DNA from: an uncultured Litorivicinus sp.
GTDB lineage: Bacteria; Pseudomonadota; Gammaproteobacteria; Pseudomonadales; Litorivicinaceae
Direction of reading: 5' to 3'
Assembly: GCA_938091715.1 (NCBI GenBank)
Contig: CALKMT010000127.1
Span: 1 to 12,336, forward strand
Length of the DNA stretch: 12,336 bases
In this document: one piece after another, positions 1-7,239 of the stretch
Position numbering within the stretch: position 1 is the stretch's first letter
How the letters are laid out: every line of letters starts with the position of its first letter
Translations under genes and position numbers: made by a program
Notes under the pieces: generated by a model
The model's input: only the letters and a program-made list of their open reading frames with translations
The model's database searches: none
Told to the model about the DNA's origin: nothing

Positions 1-1
1 C

Positions 2-2143
2 CGAGATCTCGAAAAAGCTCTGGCCGAGCCGCTCAGCACACTGAATCCCGAGCTGCGGGTCGAAAGTCGCTCCGGAGACACCTCCAGTTCAACCAAGCAG
101 CGCCAATTGCGCAGTCCCCCTCAGGTGCTGCTGACGACCCCCGAATCCCTGTCGTTGATGTTGTCCTATCCCGGGGCCGCGGGAATGTTTGACCGACTGT
201 CCACGGTGATTGTGGACGAATGGCACGAGCTCCTGCCCAGCAAGCGGGGCACCCAGACGCAATTGGCGCTGGCACGCTTAAGGGTCTGGCGGCCGGCGCT
301 TAAAATTTGGGGACTCAGCGCCACCCTGGGCAACCCGGAACACGCCATGGAACAGTTGTGTGCCGGAGCCGGCATATTGATCCAAGCCAAGGTCGACCGG
401 CCGATTGAGCTGACCTTGTTAGCCCCGGACAACCTCTTGGAGCTGCCCTGGGCCGGTCACTACGGGCTTAGTCAGTTGAGGCAAGTCGCCCCTCGCTTGT
501 CGACAAGCGAACCCGCATTGGTCTTTACCAACACCCGAGGCCAAGCGGAAACCTGGTTTGAGGCCCTGCGGGTTGTGCGCTCTGATCTGGCTGAGCGTAT
601 GGCTCTGCACCATGGGTCTCTGGATCGCGATGAGCGAGAGGCGATCGAGGCGGGCTTAAAATCCGGGGATCTGTGCTGTGTGGTGTGTACTTCTTCGTTG
701 GATTTGGGCGTCGACTTTTCACCCTTGGCCCAGGTATTCCAGATTGGCAGTATTAAGGGCATTGCTCGGCTGATTCAGCGCGCTGGGCGAGCGGCCCATC
801 GGCCGGGACAAGCCGCGCGTTTGTTCTGCGTGCCCACGCATGCATTGCAGGTCTTTGAAATCCAGGCCGCGAAACAGGCGCTGGAAGCGCAAGATGTCGA
901 GGCCCCCGCGGCTCCGTTTAAGCCGCTGGATGTGTTGGCGCAGCATCTGGTGACCCTGGCCTTGGCAGGCGGTTTTGAGGCGCAGGCGACCTATCAAGAA
1001 ATCATCACGGCACCGGCCTATGGGGATCTGACCCAAACTGAATTTAACTGGACCCTGGACCTGCTCGCCCGGGGCGGGGATTGTTTGCAGAGTTACCCGG
1101 ACTACCGTCGGCTGAGTCCAATCGATGGGCGGTGGCAAATCACCAATCGCAAAGTGGCGATCCGGCATCGCTCAAGCATTGGCACCATCGTGTCAGCCGC
1201 ATCGGTCAGCGTGAAGTTCGTCAGTGGCCAGCGTTTGGGGCACATCGAAGAATCCTTCGTGGCTCGACTAAAACCCGGCGATCGCTTCCTGTTTGCCGGG
1301 CGCTGCGTTGCCTTTGTACGTTTCAAGGACATGGTCTGCCAGGTCAAAAGTGCCCGGGGAAAACGCCCGCAACTGCCAAGCTGGGGAGGGTATCGCCTGC
1401 CTATCAGCGAGTGCCTAAGCCACCACTTGCGTCAGGTTATTGCAGCCTCGCCGGCTTCGCATGCCGTGGCCCAGGCACAGCGGACCGTCTCGGCTCTGCC
1501 CGCCGCGCATCAATTGCTGATCGAAACATACCAAGACGCCGAGGGGCACCACCTGTTCGTGTATCCCTTTGCCGGTCGATTGGTGCACGAGGGATTGGCC
1601 TCGCTGGTGGCCTTGCGGGCCGGCCAAACAGACCGCAATAGCTTTTCAACCGCTGTCAATGACTATGGCTTTGAGGTGCTGGCGCGCAAACCTGTGGACT
1701 TCGGCCCGGTGCTTGATTCGGCGCTGGACCTTGCGACCCTAGAGGGCGGTTTGTTTCAGGCTATGAACTTAAGCGAGCTGTCGCGACGAGAATTTCGCGA
1801 AGTCGCAAGGATCGCGGGCCTGGTATTCGATGGCTATCCCGGTGCGCGCAAAAACAACCGCCAACTGCAGACTTCCAGTGGCTTGCTGTACGACGTGTTC
1901 GCCCAGCACGACCCAGAAAATCTGTTAATGCACCAGGCCCGCCAGCAAGTCCTGCAACGCCAGTTCGAGCACTCGCGTCTGCGCGCCACATTACAGCAGT
2001 TGGCCGATCAGATGCCCCTTTGGGTCTCGCTGGATCGCCCCTCGCCCTTTGCCATGCCGTTGATGCTGGAGAGAGTCGCAGACCAAATGACGACAGAATC
2101 GCTGGAAGAGCGTGTGGCTAGGATGACCGCGGGATGGAACTGA
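2..2143 (+). CDS. Ligase-associated DEXH-box helicase (Lhr family), 5'-truncated by window edge
   Basis: Superfamily 2 helicase of the Lhr-like, ligase-associated branch, expected to unwind or remodel DNA in a repair pathway with an ATP-dependent ligase, an exonuclease and PdeM. The reading frame is open from base 2, so the gene begins upstream and the Walker A motif lies outside the window. A TTG at 107 is internal: codons before it encode family-like residues (RVESRSGDTSS, then LLTTPES). Visible motifs are the Walker B variant DEWH (215-226), typical of this branch rather than plain DEAD, motif III SAT (317-325), and motif VI QRAGRA (776-793). The part after about base 930 corresponds to the winged-helix and Lhr-core/DEAD-associated region. 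The 3' end overlaps pdeM by 10 bases, suggesting coupled translation. The family is clear from the motifs. The repair role is inferred from known family context, and the ligase and exonuclease genes are not visible here. Confidence 0.93.
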   Translation, partial: RDLEKALAEPLSTLNPELRVESRSGDTSSSTKQRQLRSPPQVLLTTPESLSLMLSYPGAAGMFDRLSTVIVDEWHELLPSKRGTQTQLALARLRVWRPALKIWGLSATLGNPEHAMEQLCAGAGILIQAKVDRPIELTLLAPDNLLELPWAGHYGLSQLRQVAPRLSTSEPALVFTNTRGQAETWFEALRVVRSDLAERMALHHGSLDRDEREAIEAGLKSGDLCCVVCTSSLDLGVDFSPLAQVFQIGSIKGIARLIQRAGRAAHRPGQAARLFCVPTHALQVFEIQAAKQALEAQDVEAPAAPFKPLDVLAQHLVTLALAGGFEAQATYQEIITAPAYGDLTQTEFNWTLDLLARGGDCLQSYPDYRRLSPIDGRWQITNRKVAIRHRSSIGTIVSAASVSVKFVSGQRLGHIEESFVARLKPGDRFLFAGRCVAFVRFKDMVCQVKSARGKRPQLPSWGGYRLPISECLSHHLRQVIAASPASHAVAQAQRTVSALPAAHQLLIETYQDAEGHHLFVYPFAGRLVHEGLASLVALRAGQTDRNSFSTAVNDYGFEVLARKPVDFGPVLDSALDLATLEGGLFQAMNLSELSRREFREVARIAGLVFDGYPGARKNNRQLQTSSGLLYDVFAQHDPENLLMHQARQQVLQRQFEHSRLRATLQQLADQMPLWVSLDRPSPFAMPLMLERVADQMTTESLEERVARMTAGWN

Positions 2144-2754
2144 TATTTCAAGGGCAGTCCTTCATCGCCCGTGCCGACCGAACGCTGCACTGGCCCAAGC
2201 ACAATGCACTGTTGGCGGCGGATCTACACTGGGGCAAGGATTCAACCTTTCGGGCGCACGGGATCCCCGTGTCGCGACAACATCTGCAGGTCGAACTGGA
2301 TCGTCTGATTCAGGCCTGTCGCGCCACCCAAGCCGAGCAACTATGGGTGCTGGGAGACCTGTGTCATGGCCTTGATGGGCTGGATGCGCAAACCGAGGAT
2401 CGTATCCAATCCGCCTGCCAGCATCTGCCGAGACGTCTCTTGGTCGAGGGCAATCACGATCGGCACCTGCAGGCGCACGTGCGCGGTTGGGGCTTTGAAT
2501 GGTATCAAGAAGGGCACCTGATGGATGGCATTGCCCTACGGCATCACCCTGGCCCAGGTATCCACGGCCATTTGCATCCGACGCACTGGTTACGACAGGG
2601 TCGGGAGCGACTGAGGCTGCCCTGTTTTCGCTGGGGACCTGAATCGATGGTGCTGCCGGCCTTTACCGGCTTCTCGAACGGTCCGGCTCGCGCACTGGGT
2701 CGCGGCGAAAACGCCATCGTCATCGCCGGAACCCAGGTCTTTCGGGCTAGATGA
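2134..2754 (+). CDS. pdeM: Ligase-associated DNA damage response endonuclease PdeM (calcineurin-like phosphoesterase)
   Basis: Metallophosphoesterase of 206 residues, normal length for PdeM. The metal-binding motifs occur in order: DLH (residues 30-32, followed by WGK), GDLCH (74-78), GNHD (106-109), and the paired histidines near 137-138 and in HGHLH (144-148). The C-terminal LPAFTGFSNG stretch is also typical of PdeM. The ATG at 2134 lies inside the helicase gene, whose stop is at 2141-2143, so the two are probably translated together. Known members are found beside the Lhr-type helicase, a ligase-associated exonuclease and an ATP-dependent DNA ligase, and are thought to act as nucleases in DNA repair. 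The substrate cannot be read from the sequence. No terminator is visible after the stop. Confidence 0.93.
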   Translation: MELIFQGQSFIARADRTLHWPKHNALLAADLHWGKDSTFRAHGIPVSRQHLQVELDRLIQACRATQAEQLWVLGDLCHGLDGLDAQTEDRIQSACQHLPRRLLVEGNHDRHLQAHVRGWGFEWYQEGHLMDGIALRHHPGPGIHGHLHPTHWLRQGRERLRLPCFRWGPESMVLPAFTGFSNGPARALGRGENAIVIAGTQVFRAR

Positions 2755-2830
2755 AGTACATCATCAGCACCAGAACCGGAATGGTCAGGGCGATAAGTGA
2801 GATCGGGATCATCTTTTCGTTTTCGAACAT
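2747..2830 (-). CDS. Candidate 27-residue single-span membrane peptide
   Basis: Minus-strand ORF from ATG (2828-2830) to TAG (2747-2749). It encodes a short charged N-terminus (MFENEK) followed by about 20 almost purely hydrophobic residues (MIPISLIALTIPVLVLMMYF), a good transmembrane helix. An AGAGAGAAG stretch about 7 bases upstream could be a ribosome binding site, and a promoter-like pair lies further upstream. The gene fills an otherwise empty interval and overlaps the last 8 bases of pdeM on the opposite strand. I do not recognise the family. Its size and design resemble the small membrane proteins that attach to larger membrane complexes, but no partner is apparent. A chance ORF is possible, though the strongly hydrophobic composition and the promoter/RBS layout argue for a real gene. 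Confidence 0.5.
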   Translation of the reverse strand: MFENEKMIPISLIALTIPVLVLMMYFI

Positions 2831-2854
2831 GCGGGGCTTCTCTCTGTTATTGTT

Positions 2855-2885
2855 ATTATTAAGACGGCGATCCATGGGACGCCAA
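2855..2885 (-). promoter_or_regulatory. Candidate sigma-70 promoter for the small membrane peptide
   Basis: On the minus strand TTGGCG (2880-2885) is followed 19 bases later by AATAAT (2855-2860), which is 5 of 6 to TATAAT. A register one base earlier reads TAATAA with an 18-base gap. The spacing is slightly long, and the distance to the ATG at 2830 leaves about 20 bases for a leader with the ribosome binding site. Recognised by eye only. Confidence 0.35.
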
Positions 2886-2934
2886 GGACAGAAGTAACAC
2901 GAATGGATTCCAACTGTGAAGTATGGAGGCCCGA

Positions 2935-3342
2935 ATGCGTGGTTTATTATTGATCTGTCTGATGGCCCTACCCGCTTGGGCCAATGACACCCCCGAGCAA
3001 GTCATGAACACCTTGCTGTCAGCATTAAAGAACAACACCGCGGATAACGCCGGCATTGCCCAGGTGTTTGAATTGGCGGCACCGGCCAACAAGGCCATAA
3101 CCGGCCCGCTCCCAAGATTTATCAACATGGTGTCTCGCCACCCCTATGGCGAGTTGGTCAATCACCAGTCGGCAGTGCTCGGCCCGCCTAAAACGGATGC
3201 CGGCGCAATCACCTATCCTATCCGACTGATCAGCAAGCAAGGCCGGGCCATGGGCTATGTTTGGACACTGGAACAACAGCCTGATGATTCTTGGATGACC
3301 AGCGCGGTGTATCCGGTCGCCGTCAGCGGACAGGGATTGTAG
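2935..3342 (+). CDS. Small secreted DUF4864-like protein
   Basis: A 135-residue protein with a short Sec signal peptide (MRGLLLICLMALPAWA, cleavage likely before ND), so it is probably periplasmic. The body (VFELAAPANKAITGPLPRF, then MVSRHPY, and VWTLEQQPDDSW near the end) resembles DUF4864, small exported proteins of unknown function with an NTF2-like look. An in-frame ATG at 2923 adds four residues, but GGAGG at 2925-2929 sits 5 bases before the ATG at 2935 and would be part of the coding sequence if 2923 were used. I therefore chose 2935. The next gene starts 3 bases after the stop, suggesting joint transcription. No function can be given, and the DUF assignment is from pattern memory. Confidence 0.8.
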   Translation: MRGLLLICLMALPAWANDTPEQVMNTLLSALKNNTADNAGIAQVFELAAPANKAITGPLPRFINMVSRHPYGELVNHQSAVLGPPKTDAGAITYPIRLISKQGRAMGYVWTLEQQPDDSWMTSAVYPVAVSGQGL

Positions 3343-3345
3343 TCG

Positions 3346-3639
3346 ATGCTGGCCTATACCCTGATGACCGACCCGGCGAATCATGAATTGCATGCCCAGG
3401 AATTTGTTCAGCTGACCGAGTGGTTCGCCGCTCGCAAGCGTCAGTTGGGCATGTCAGAGGTTCCCGACGGGGACCTTTACGACATGCACCATCCCTACAA
3501 CCGGCATTGCGAGAACCTGTTCAAAGAAGCCACGCAACTTTGGTTGGCGCAGCGCGAGTACCACCTGTCACCGGGACAACTGATGGCGGCTTTTTTTGGC
3601 CTGCCCAACCCGAATCGCCGAGTGTCCATGGACGCCTGA
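3346..3639 (+). CDS. Hypothetical protein, 97 residues
   Basis: Unrecognised cytosolic protein without signal peptide or membrane segment. It is rich in charged, aromatic and histidine residues (LTEWFAARKRQLG, DLYDMHHPYNRHCENLF) and probably mostly helical. It starts 3 bases after the preceding stop, with AGGGA about 9 bases upstream of the ATG at 3346. An in-frame ATG at 3364 is an alternative start that would remove six residues. Its tight spacing after the DUF4864-like gene and its codon use, similar to the neighbours, support a real gene. A plus-strand ORF in another frame (3420-3668) overlaps it and is most likely a shadow. The nadC promoter begins inside its last codons. Confidence 0.65.
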   Translation: MLAYTLMTDPANHELHAQEFVQLTEWFAARKRQLGMSEVPDGDLYDMHHPYNRHCENLFKEATQLWLAQREYHLSPGQLMAAFFGLPNPNRRVSMDA

Positions 3640-3656
3640 TCCAGGCCGTATACAAT
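3629..3656 (+). promoter_or_regulatory. Candidate sigma-70 promoter upstream of nadC
   Basis: TGGACG (3629-3634, 4 of 6 to TTGACA) and TACAAT (3651-3656, 5 of 6 to TATAAT, within TATACAAT) are separated by 16 bases. The site lies 40 bases before the nadC start and would drive nadC and the packed genes after it. It overlaps the end of the upstream hypothetical gene. Found by eye only. Confidence 0.5.
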
Positions 3657-3695
3657 GCGGGATCTTGATTAGACTGCCACGACATAAGGGTGTTC

Positions 3696-4541
3696 ATGCA
3701 TTTGGCCTTTGACTCATTGGTTCACCAGGTTTCCGCAGCCTTGGACGAAGACCTAGGACAACCGCCACGCGACCTGACCGCCGAGCTGATTCCTGAGCAA
3801 ACCCAAGCGACCGCCCGCTTAATTTGCCGCGAGCCTGCGTTGGTTGCTGGGGTTGCCTGGGCTCAGGAAACCTTTCGCCAGGTAAACCCCGAGGTCGAAC
3901 TGGACTGGCGGGTCAAAGACGGCGACTGGGTCGACAGCAACGCCCTTTGGTGTGAAATACGCGGCAATGCTCGAGCCATTTTGACCGCTGAACGCACGGC
4001 GATGAACTTCTTGCAGACCCTGTCCGGCACCGCAACCACCACCTTGGCGTGGCGAGCAGCCCTGGGCACTCGAGACACCTTATTACTGGACACTCGGAAA
4101 ACCCTGCCCGGCATGCGCCTGGCTCAGAAATACGCCTGCACGGTGGGTGGTGCGACCAATCATAGGCTGGGGCTGTTTGACGCTTTTTTGATCAAGGAAA
4201 ATCATATTGCGGCGCATGGCAGCATCGCAGGCGCAGTGGCGGCTGCCCAGGGGATGAACCTGTCCGTGCCGATCGAGGTTGAAGTTGAGACCCTGGAGGA
4301 GTTGCGCGAGGCCCTAGCGGCGGGCGCCGATTGGATCATGCTGGACAACTTTGACCTAGAACGAACCCGCCAGGCCGTCGCATTGAATGCCGGACGGGCA
4401 CGACTGGAAGGCAGTGGCAATGTGCAACTCAATGAGCTGGAAGCCCTGGCAGACACCGGCGTCGATGCGATCAGCGTCGGCGCACTAACCAAACACTTGC
4501 GGGCCTGTGACCTGTCGTTACGAGTGGAGATGAACCGATGA
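3696..4541 (+). CDS. nadC: Nicotinate-nucleotide pyrophosphorylase (carboxylating), quinolinate phosphoribosyltransferase
   Basis: Cytosolic enzyme of de novo NAD synthesis. It converts quinolinate and PRPP to nicotinate mononucleotide, CO2 and diphosphate. The 281-residue length is normal. Family signatures are present in order: TAERTAMNFLQTLSG, LDTRKTLPGMR, KYACTVGGATNHRLGL, LIKENH (most relatives have KDNH), PIEVEVETLEE, IMLDNF and a C-terminal ISVGALTKH. These contain the basic residues that bind the quinolinate carboxylates and PRPP. I chose ATG 3696 because AAGGG (3686-3690) is 5 bases upstream. The GTG at 3690 overlaps that site and is a poor start. The stop overlaps the next gene in an ATGA joint. 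nadC near pilin and pilB genes is a known gammaproteobacterial arrangement (for example E. coli nadC-ppdD-hofB). Confidence 0.97.
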   Translation: MHLAFDSLVHQVSAALDEDLGQPPRDLTAELIPEQTQATARLICREPALVAGVAWAQETFRQVNPEVELDWRVKDGDWVDSNALWCEIRGNARAILTAERTAMNFLQTLSGTATTTLAWRAALGTRDTLLLDTRKTLPGMRLAQKYACTVGGATNHRLGLFDAFLIKENHIAAHGSIAGAVAAAQGMNLSVPIEVEVETLEELREALAAGADWIMLDNFDLERTRQAVALNAGRARLEGSGNVQLNELEALADTGVDAISVGALTKHLRACDLSLRVEMNR

Positions 4542-4726
4542 TTCGATACGTGGCCATGGTACTTGGCGCCCTGTTGTTGCTTTGGCTGGGCTATTTGATT
4601 GCAGTCGCCTGGCCAAAAATGCGCGAAGGTGAGCCCGGAGCCAGCACCCATGTGGCCATTAACGCAATCGCCTTTGCGGGCGTGTTGGTGTTTCTGTCCT
4701 ACATCGTGGTGGGATTTCAGTCCTGA
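4538..4726 (+). CDS. Small inner-membrane protein with two predicted helices
   Basis: A 62-residue protein not recognised as a known family. Residues about 4-26 (AMVLGALLLLWLGYLIAVAW) and 40-60 (AINAIAFAGVLVFLSYIVVGF) are hydrophobic and long enough to span the membrane. They are joined by a short polar loop with KMREGEPG. The ATG overlaps the nadC stop (ATGA, 4538-4541) with GGAG at 4526-4529, and the TGA overlaps the next start (TGATG). It is therefore very likely part of the same transcript, with coupled translation at both ends. No function can be inferred, although the position suggests co-expression with NAD synthesis and amide metabolism enzymes. Confidence 0.75.
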   Translation: MIRYVAMVLGALLLLWLGYLIAVAWPKMREGEPGASTHVAINAIAFAGVLVFLSYIVVGFQS

Positions 4727-5403
4727 TGCAGATTCATATCCTGGACTGTGATCGGGTTGATCCCGACTTGTTGCCGATCGCCGGGCAGTATGGCGACATG
4801 TTTGAAACCGCTTTCGCGGCCTGTCGTCCCAGCTGGACGTTTCAGCACTACGACACCATCGGCGGGGAACTGCCTCCAATCCAGCCGGGTGATGGCTACA
4901 TTATCACCGGATCCCGAGCGGACTCGTTCAGTGACGACGACTGGGTGGCGGCATTGCGCGACTGGATTCGCGCCGCCGAAAAAGCAAGCGTTGCGGTGAT
5001 CGGCATTTGTTTTGGACACCAGATCATCGCTCAGGCGCTGGGCGGTCGCGCAGGGCGAGCCGGCGCATGGGGCGTGGGGCGCATGCCGGCCCAAACCCAT
5101 GGGCTGCCGTTTGATGTCGCTAACATTTTAGTCTCGCACCAAGATCAGGTGCTGGAGTTACCACCGAACGCGCAACGCTTGATGAGCAGTGATTTTTGCC
5201 CAAATTTTGCCTTTCGCACCGGCCACCTGGTGGGGGTTCAAGGGCATCCTGAATTCACCCCAGAGTACAGCGCTGCCCTGGCCAACGCCCGACGCGCTCG
5301 GATCGGAAATGCACGAGTCGACCAAGCCCTGGCGAGTCTGAATGACCCCCTCAATGCCGCCACTGTGATTGAATGGTTGGCCACAGAATTGGAGCGCCCA
5401 TGA
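4726..5403 (+). CDS. Class I glutamine amidotransferase (GATase1), stand-alone
   Basis: Protein of 225 residues resembling the stand-alone relatives of the GMP synthase amidotransferase domain. The catalytic triad is visible: nucleophile Cys95 in GICFGHQ, and His174 and Glu176 in VQGHPEF. Upstream, GDGYIITGSRADSF (about 55-68) is the usual oxyanion-side strand of this fold, and SHQDQV (137-142) is another family landmark. Such enzymes hydrolyse glutamine, or related gamma-glutamyl compounds, and usually pass ammonia to a partner synthetase. No synthetase domain is fused or adjacent, so the acceptor is unknown. It could be a gamma-glutamyl hydrolase-like enzyme. The start overlaps the stop of the membrane protein gene, and its own stop overlaps the asparaginase start (ATGA). 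Confidence 0.88.
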   Translation: MQIHILDCDRVDPDLLPIAGQYGDMFETAFAACRPSWTFQHYDTIGGELPPIQPGDGYIITGSRADSFSDDDWVAALRDWIRAAEKASVAVIGICFGHQIIAQALGGRAGRAGAWGVGRMPAQTHGLPFDVANILVSHQDQVLELPPNAQRLMSSDFCPNFAFRTGHLVGVQGHPEFTPEYSAALANARRARIGNARVDQALASLNDPLNAATVIEWLATELERP

Positions 5404-6359
5404 AACCCATCACCGTTGAGGTCACCCGGGGTGACCTGGTCGAGTCGACACACCAAGTTCACGTGGCCGTAGCCACCCCAGGGGGGCTGGAGATCTGGGG
5501 CGACGGCGATCGACTGACCTTTCCCCGCTCTGCAGCCAAGCTGATGCAGGCATTGCCCTTGGTCGAGAGTGGCGCCGCGGACCGCTTGGGCCTTGCGGAT
5601 GTGCAACTGGCCCTGGCCTGCGCCAGCCACGGTGGCGAAACACGCCATGCCACCGAAGTGGGTCGCTGGCTGGATGGCCTGAACTTAAGTGAGTCACACT
5701 TGGAGTGCGGATTGCACTGGCCAATGCACGAACCCAGCGGCCGGCAAATGAGTGCCCAGGGAGAGACGCTGTGCCAATTGCACAACAATTGCAGTGGTAA
5801 GCATGCCGGATTTCTGTCTTTGGCTCAGGATCAAGGCTGGGATACCCAGGGCTATATCCAGCGAGAGCATCCGGTTCAGGCCGCCATTGAGCAATGCATC
5901 GAAGAGGTATTAGAGACCCCGGTGGGGCCGGCCGGAATCGATGGCTGTGGCATCCCCACCTATGCCAATAGGCTGAGCGATCTCGCCTTGGGCCTGTATC
6001 GACTGGCTCAGGCGACCGGTGTCCGGGGCAAAGCCGTGCAGCGGTTGGCCGACGCCCACCGCCGCGAGCCGTACTTAATCGGGGGCACGGATCGCTGTTG
6101 TACGGCCATCAATGGTGAGCTGCGTGATGGGATGGTCAAATACGGCGCCGAGGCGGTTTACTTTGGCCTGTTTCCCAAAGCCAAGATCGGCATCGCCCTA
6201 AAGGTCGAGGATGGCACGGTGCGAGCCTGCGAAGTCGCGATGGTTGCGATGCTGAAACAGTTCGGCCTGTTGCCCGAGGATGCCCTGCCCCAATGGCACT
6301 GCCAGCCGCTCAAGAACCGCGCCGGAGCTTTGGTCGGCCAGGTCAGGGTCAGCGGCTAA
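5400..6359 (+). CDS. Asparaginase, Rhizobium etli type II family (pfam06089-like)
   Basis: A 319-residue enzyme of the Asparaginase_II family, unrelated in fold to the E. coli AnsA/AnsB enzymes. It is expected to hydrolyse L-asparagine to aspartate and ammonia. Visible signatures are FPRSAAKLMQALP with Ser44 and Lys47, ACASHGGE (73-80), HNNCSGKHAGF with Cys131 and Lys134, and IDGCGIPTY with Cys183. In the structurally studied R. etli enzyme the equivalent Ser-x-x-Lys pair is catalytic and the two Cys plus Lys bind a zinc ion. All of these residues are kept here. No signal peptide, so cytosolic. I chose ATG 5400 because it forms an ATGA joint with the amidotransferase stop and has GGAG 5 bases upstream (5391-5394). 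An in-frame start at 5373 would add nine residues within the upstream gene. Asparaginase and amidotransferase side by side suggest an amide-nitrogen module. Confidence 0.93.
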   Translation: MKPITVEVTRGDLVESTHQVHVAVATPGGLEIWGDGDRLTFPRSAAKLMQALPLVESGAADRLGLADVQLALACASHGGETRHATEVGRWLDGLNLSESHLECGLHWPMHEPSGRQMSAQGETLCQLHNNCSGKHAGFLSLAQDQGWDTQGYIQREHPVQAAIEQCIEEVLETPVGPAGIDGCGIPTYANRLSDLALGLYRLAQATGVRGKAVQRLADAHRREPYLIGGTDRCCTAINGELRDGMVKYGAEAVYFGLFPKAKIGIALKVEDGTVRACEVAMVAMLKQFGLLPEDALPQWHCQPLKNRAGALVGQVRVSG

Positions 6360-6376
6360 GTCAAACGAGGCGAGGC

Positions 6377-6412
6377 ATGACAGCAAACCGCTTTTGGCGA
6401 ATACTGCTTTGA
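6377..6412 (+). CDS. Candidate 11-codon leader ORF coupled to the YdcF-family gene
   Basis: ATG 6377 follows GAGGCGAGG by one to a few bases and opens an 11-codon ORF (MTANRFWRILL). Its TGA (6410-6412) shares its last base with the ATG of the next gene (TGATG). The downstream ATG has no Shine-Dalgarno sequence of its own, so ribosomes finishing this ORF could restart there. It may have no function beyond translational coupling, or may be chance. Confidence 0.35.
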   Translation: MTANRFWRILL

Positions 6413-7143
6413 TGTCGGTATTGCTCAGTAAAATTCTGTCCTCTCTGATTCATCCGCTGAATCTGGCTATTTATGGCTGGCTGATGGCGGGGGTCCTGCG
6501 GCTCATTGGTTGGCGTACCCTGGCAACGGTCGGTGCGGTATTGAGCACCCTGTGGCTGATGTTCTGGTCGATCCCCTTTACCGCCGAGCCAATTCTGGGC
6601 GCTTGGGAGCAGAAACAAGCACCGACCTTGGCCGAGCTAGCCACCCCCGCCGATGTCATTGTGGTGCTCGGTGGAGGGGTGAAAGGCGCCGCGCCCCCGG
6701 TGCGGCCCCGTCCTGACCTTGGGGATGCTAGCGACCGAGTTTGGGCGGGAGCCCGTCTGTGGCATGCCGGCAAAGCCCCATTGATCCTGGTCAGCGGCGG
6801 AAAGTTGCCCTGGAATGGACAAACACACAGCGAAGCGGACGGGATGTTGGCCCTGTTGCTGGATTTGGGGGTGCCCAGAGATGCCATCCGTCTGGAAAGC
6901 GGCAGCCAAACCACCTTTGAGAATGCCCAGCGAACCCAACCCATACTGGCCGAGCTTGAAACTCAATCCGCATTATTGGTCACCAGCGCATTTCACATGC
7001 AGCGCAGTCTGGCTACGTATCAAAAGCAGATGCCCGAGATTGACTGGGCCCCCTTCGCCACCGATATTCAAATCGTGCCCCGCCAGCCCAGCCTGCTGCA
7101 ATACCTACCCAGCGTCGCGACCCTGATCTCTAGCCAGCAATAA
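6412..7143 (+). CDS. YdcF/ElyC-family (DUF218) inner-membrane protein
   Basis: A 243-residue protein with two N-terminal membrane segments (residues about 9-32 and 38-56), then a cytosolic or periplasmic DUF218 domain. Its landmarks are VIVVLGGGVKG (about 81-91), ILVSGGKLPW, HSEADGM, TTFENAQ and LLVTSAFHMQRS. Length and layout match E. coli ElyC/YcbC, an envelope biogenesis factor linked to peptidoglycan and lipid-carrier metabolism. SanA and YdcF are more distant relatives. The exact biochemical activity of the family is not settled. The reading frame is open back to 6280, but the earlier part overlaps asparaginase and is not family-like. ATG 6412 starts just before the first hydrophobic segment and overlaps the TGA of a short leader ORF. 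No terminator is evident after the TAA. Confidence 0.88.
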   Translation: MSVLLSKILSSLIHPLNLAIYGWLMAGVLRLIGWRTLATVGAVLSTLWLMFWSIPFTAEPILGAWEQKQAPTLAELATPADVIVVLGGGVKGAAPPVRPRPDLGDASDRVWAGARLWHAGKAPLILVSGGKLPWNGQTHSEADGMLALLLDLGVPRDAIRLESGSQTTFENAQRTQPILAELETQSALLVTSAFHMQRSLATYQKQMPEIDWAPFATDIQIVPRQPSLLQYLPSVATLISSQQ

Positions 7144-7239
7144 AAAGAAAGACTGTAATCACCTTCGAAACTGCGAATTGGCTCCACACCAGCACCCAGA
7201 CCATGACTAGGTTTTGCGTAGCGACTGAGGAGCTAAGTC

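Noticed and set aside
1081..1641. Plus-strand 186-residue ORF inside the helicase gene
   Set aside because: It has no recognisable motifs and lies wholly within the helicase frame, which shows clear family signatures. It is a shadow of GC-rich coding DNA.
2923..2934. ATG 2923 as start of the DUF4864-like protein
   Set aside because: The GGAGG that serves the ATG at 2935 would lie inside the coding sequence. The signal peptide also begins naturally at 2935.
4202..4879. Minus-strand 225-residue ORF across nadC, the small membrane gene and the amidotransferase
   Set aside because: It is antisense to three well supported genes, with arbitrary composition and no domain-like pattern.
7180..7196. 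Possible sigma-54 site (TTGGC with GC at the right distance) before the response regulator gene
   Set aside because: The GG-N10-GC spacing fits, but the rest of the -12 and -24 elements match poorly, so it is not better than chance.
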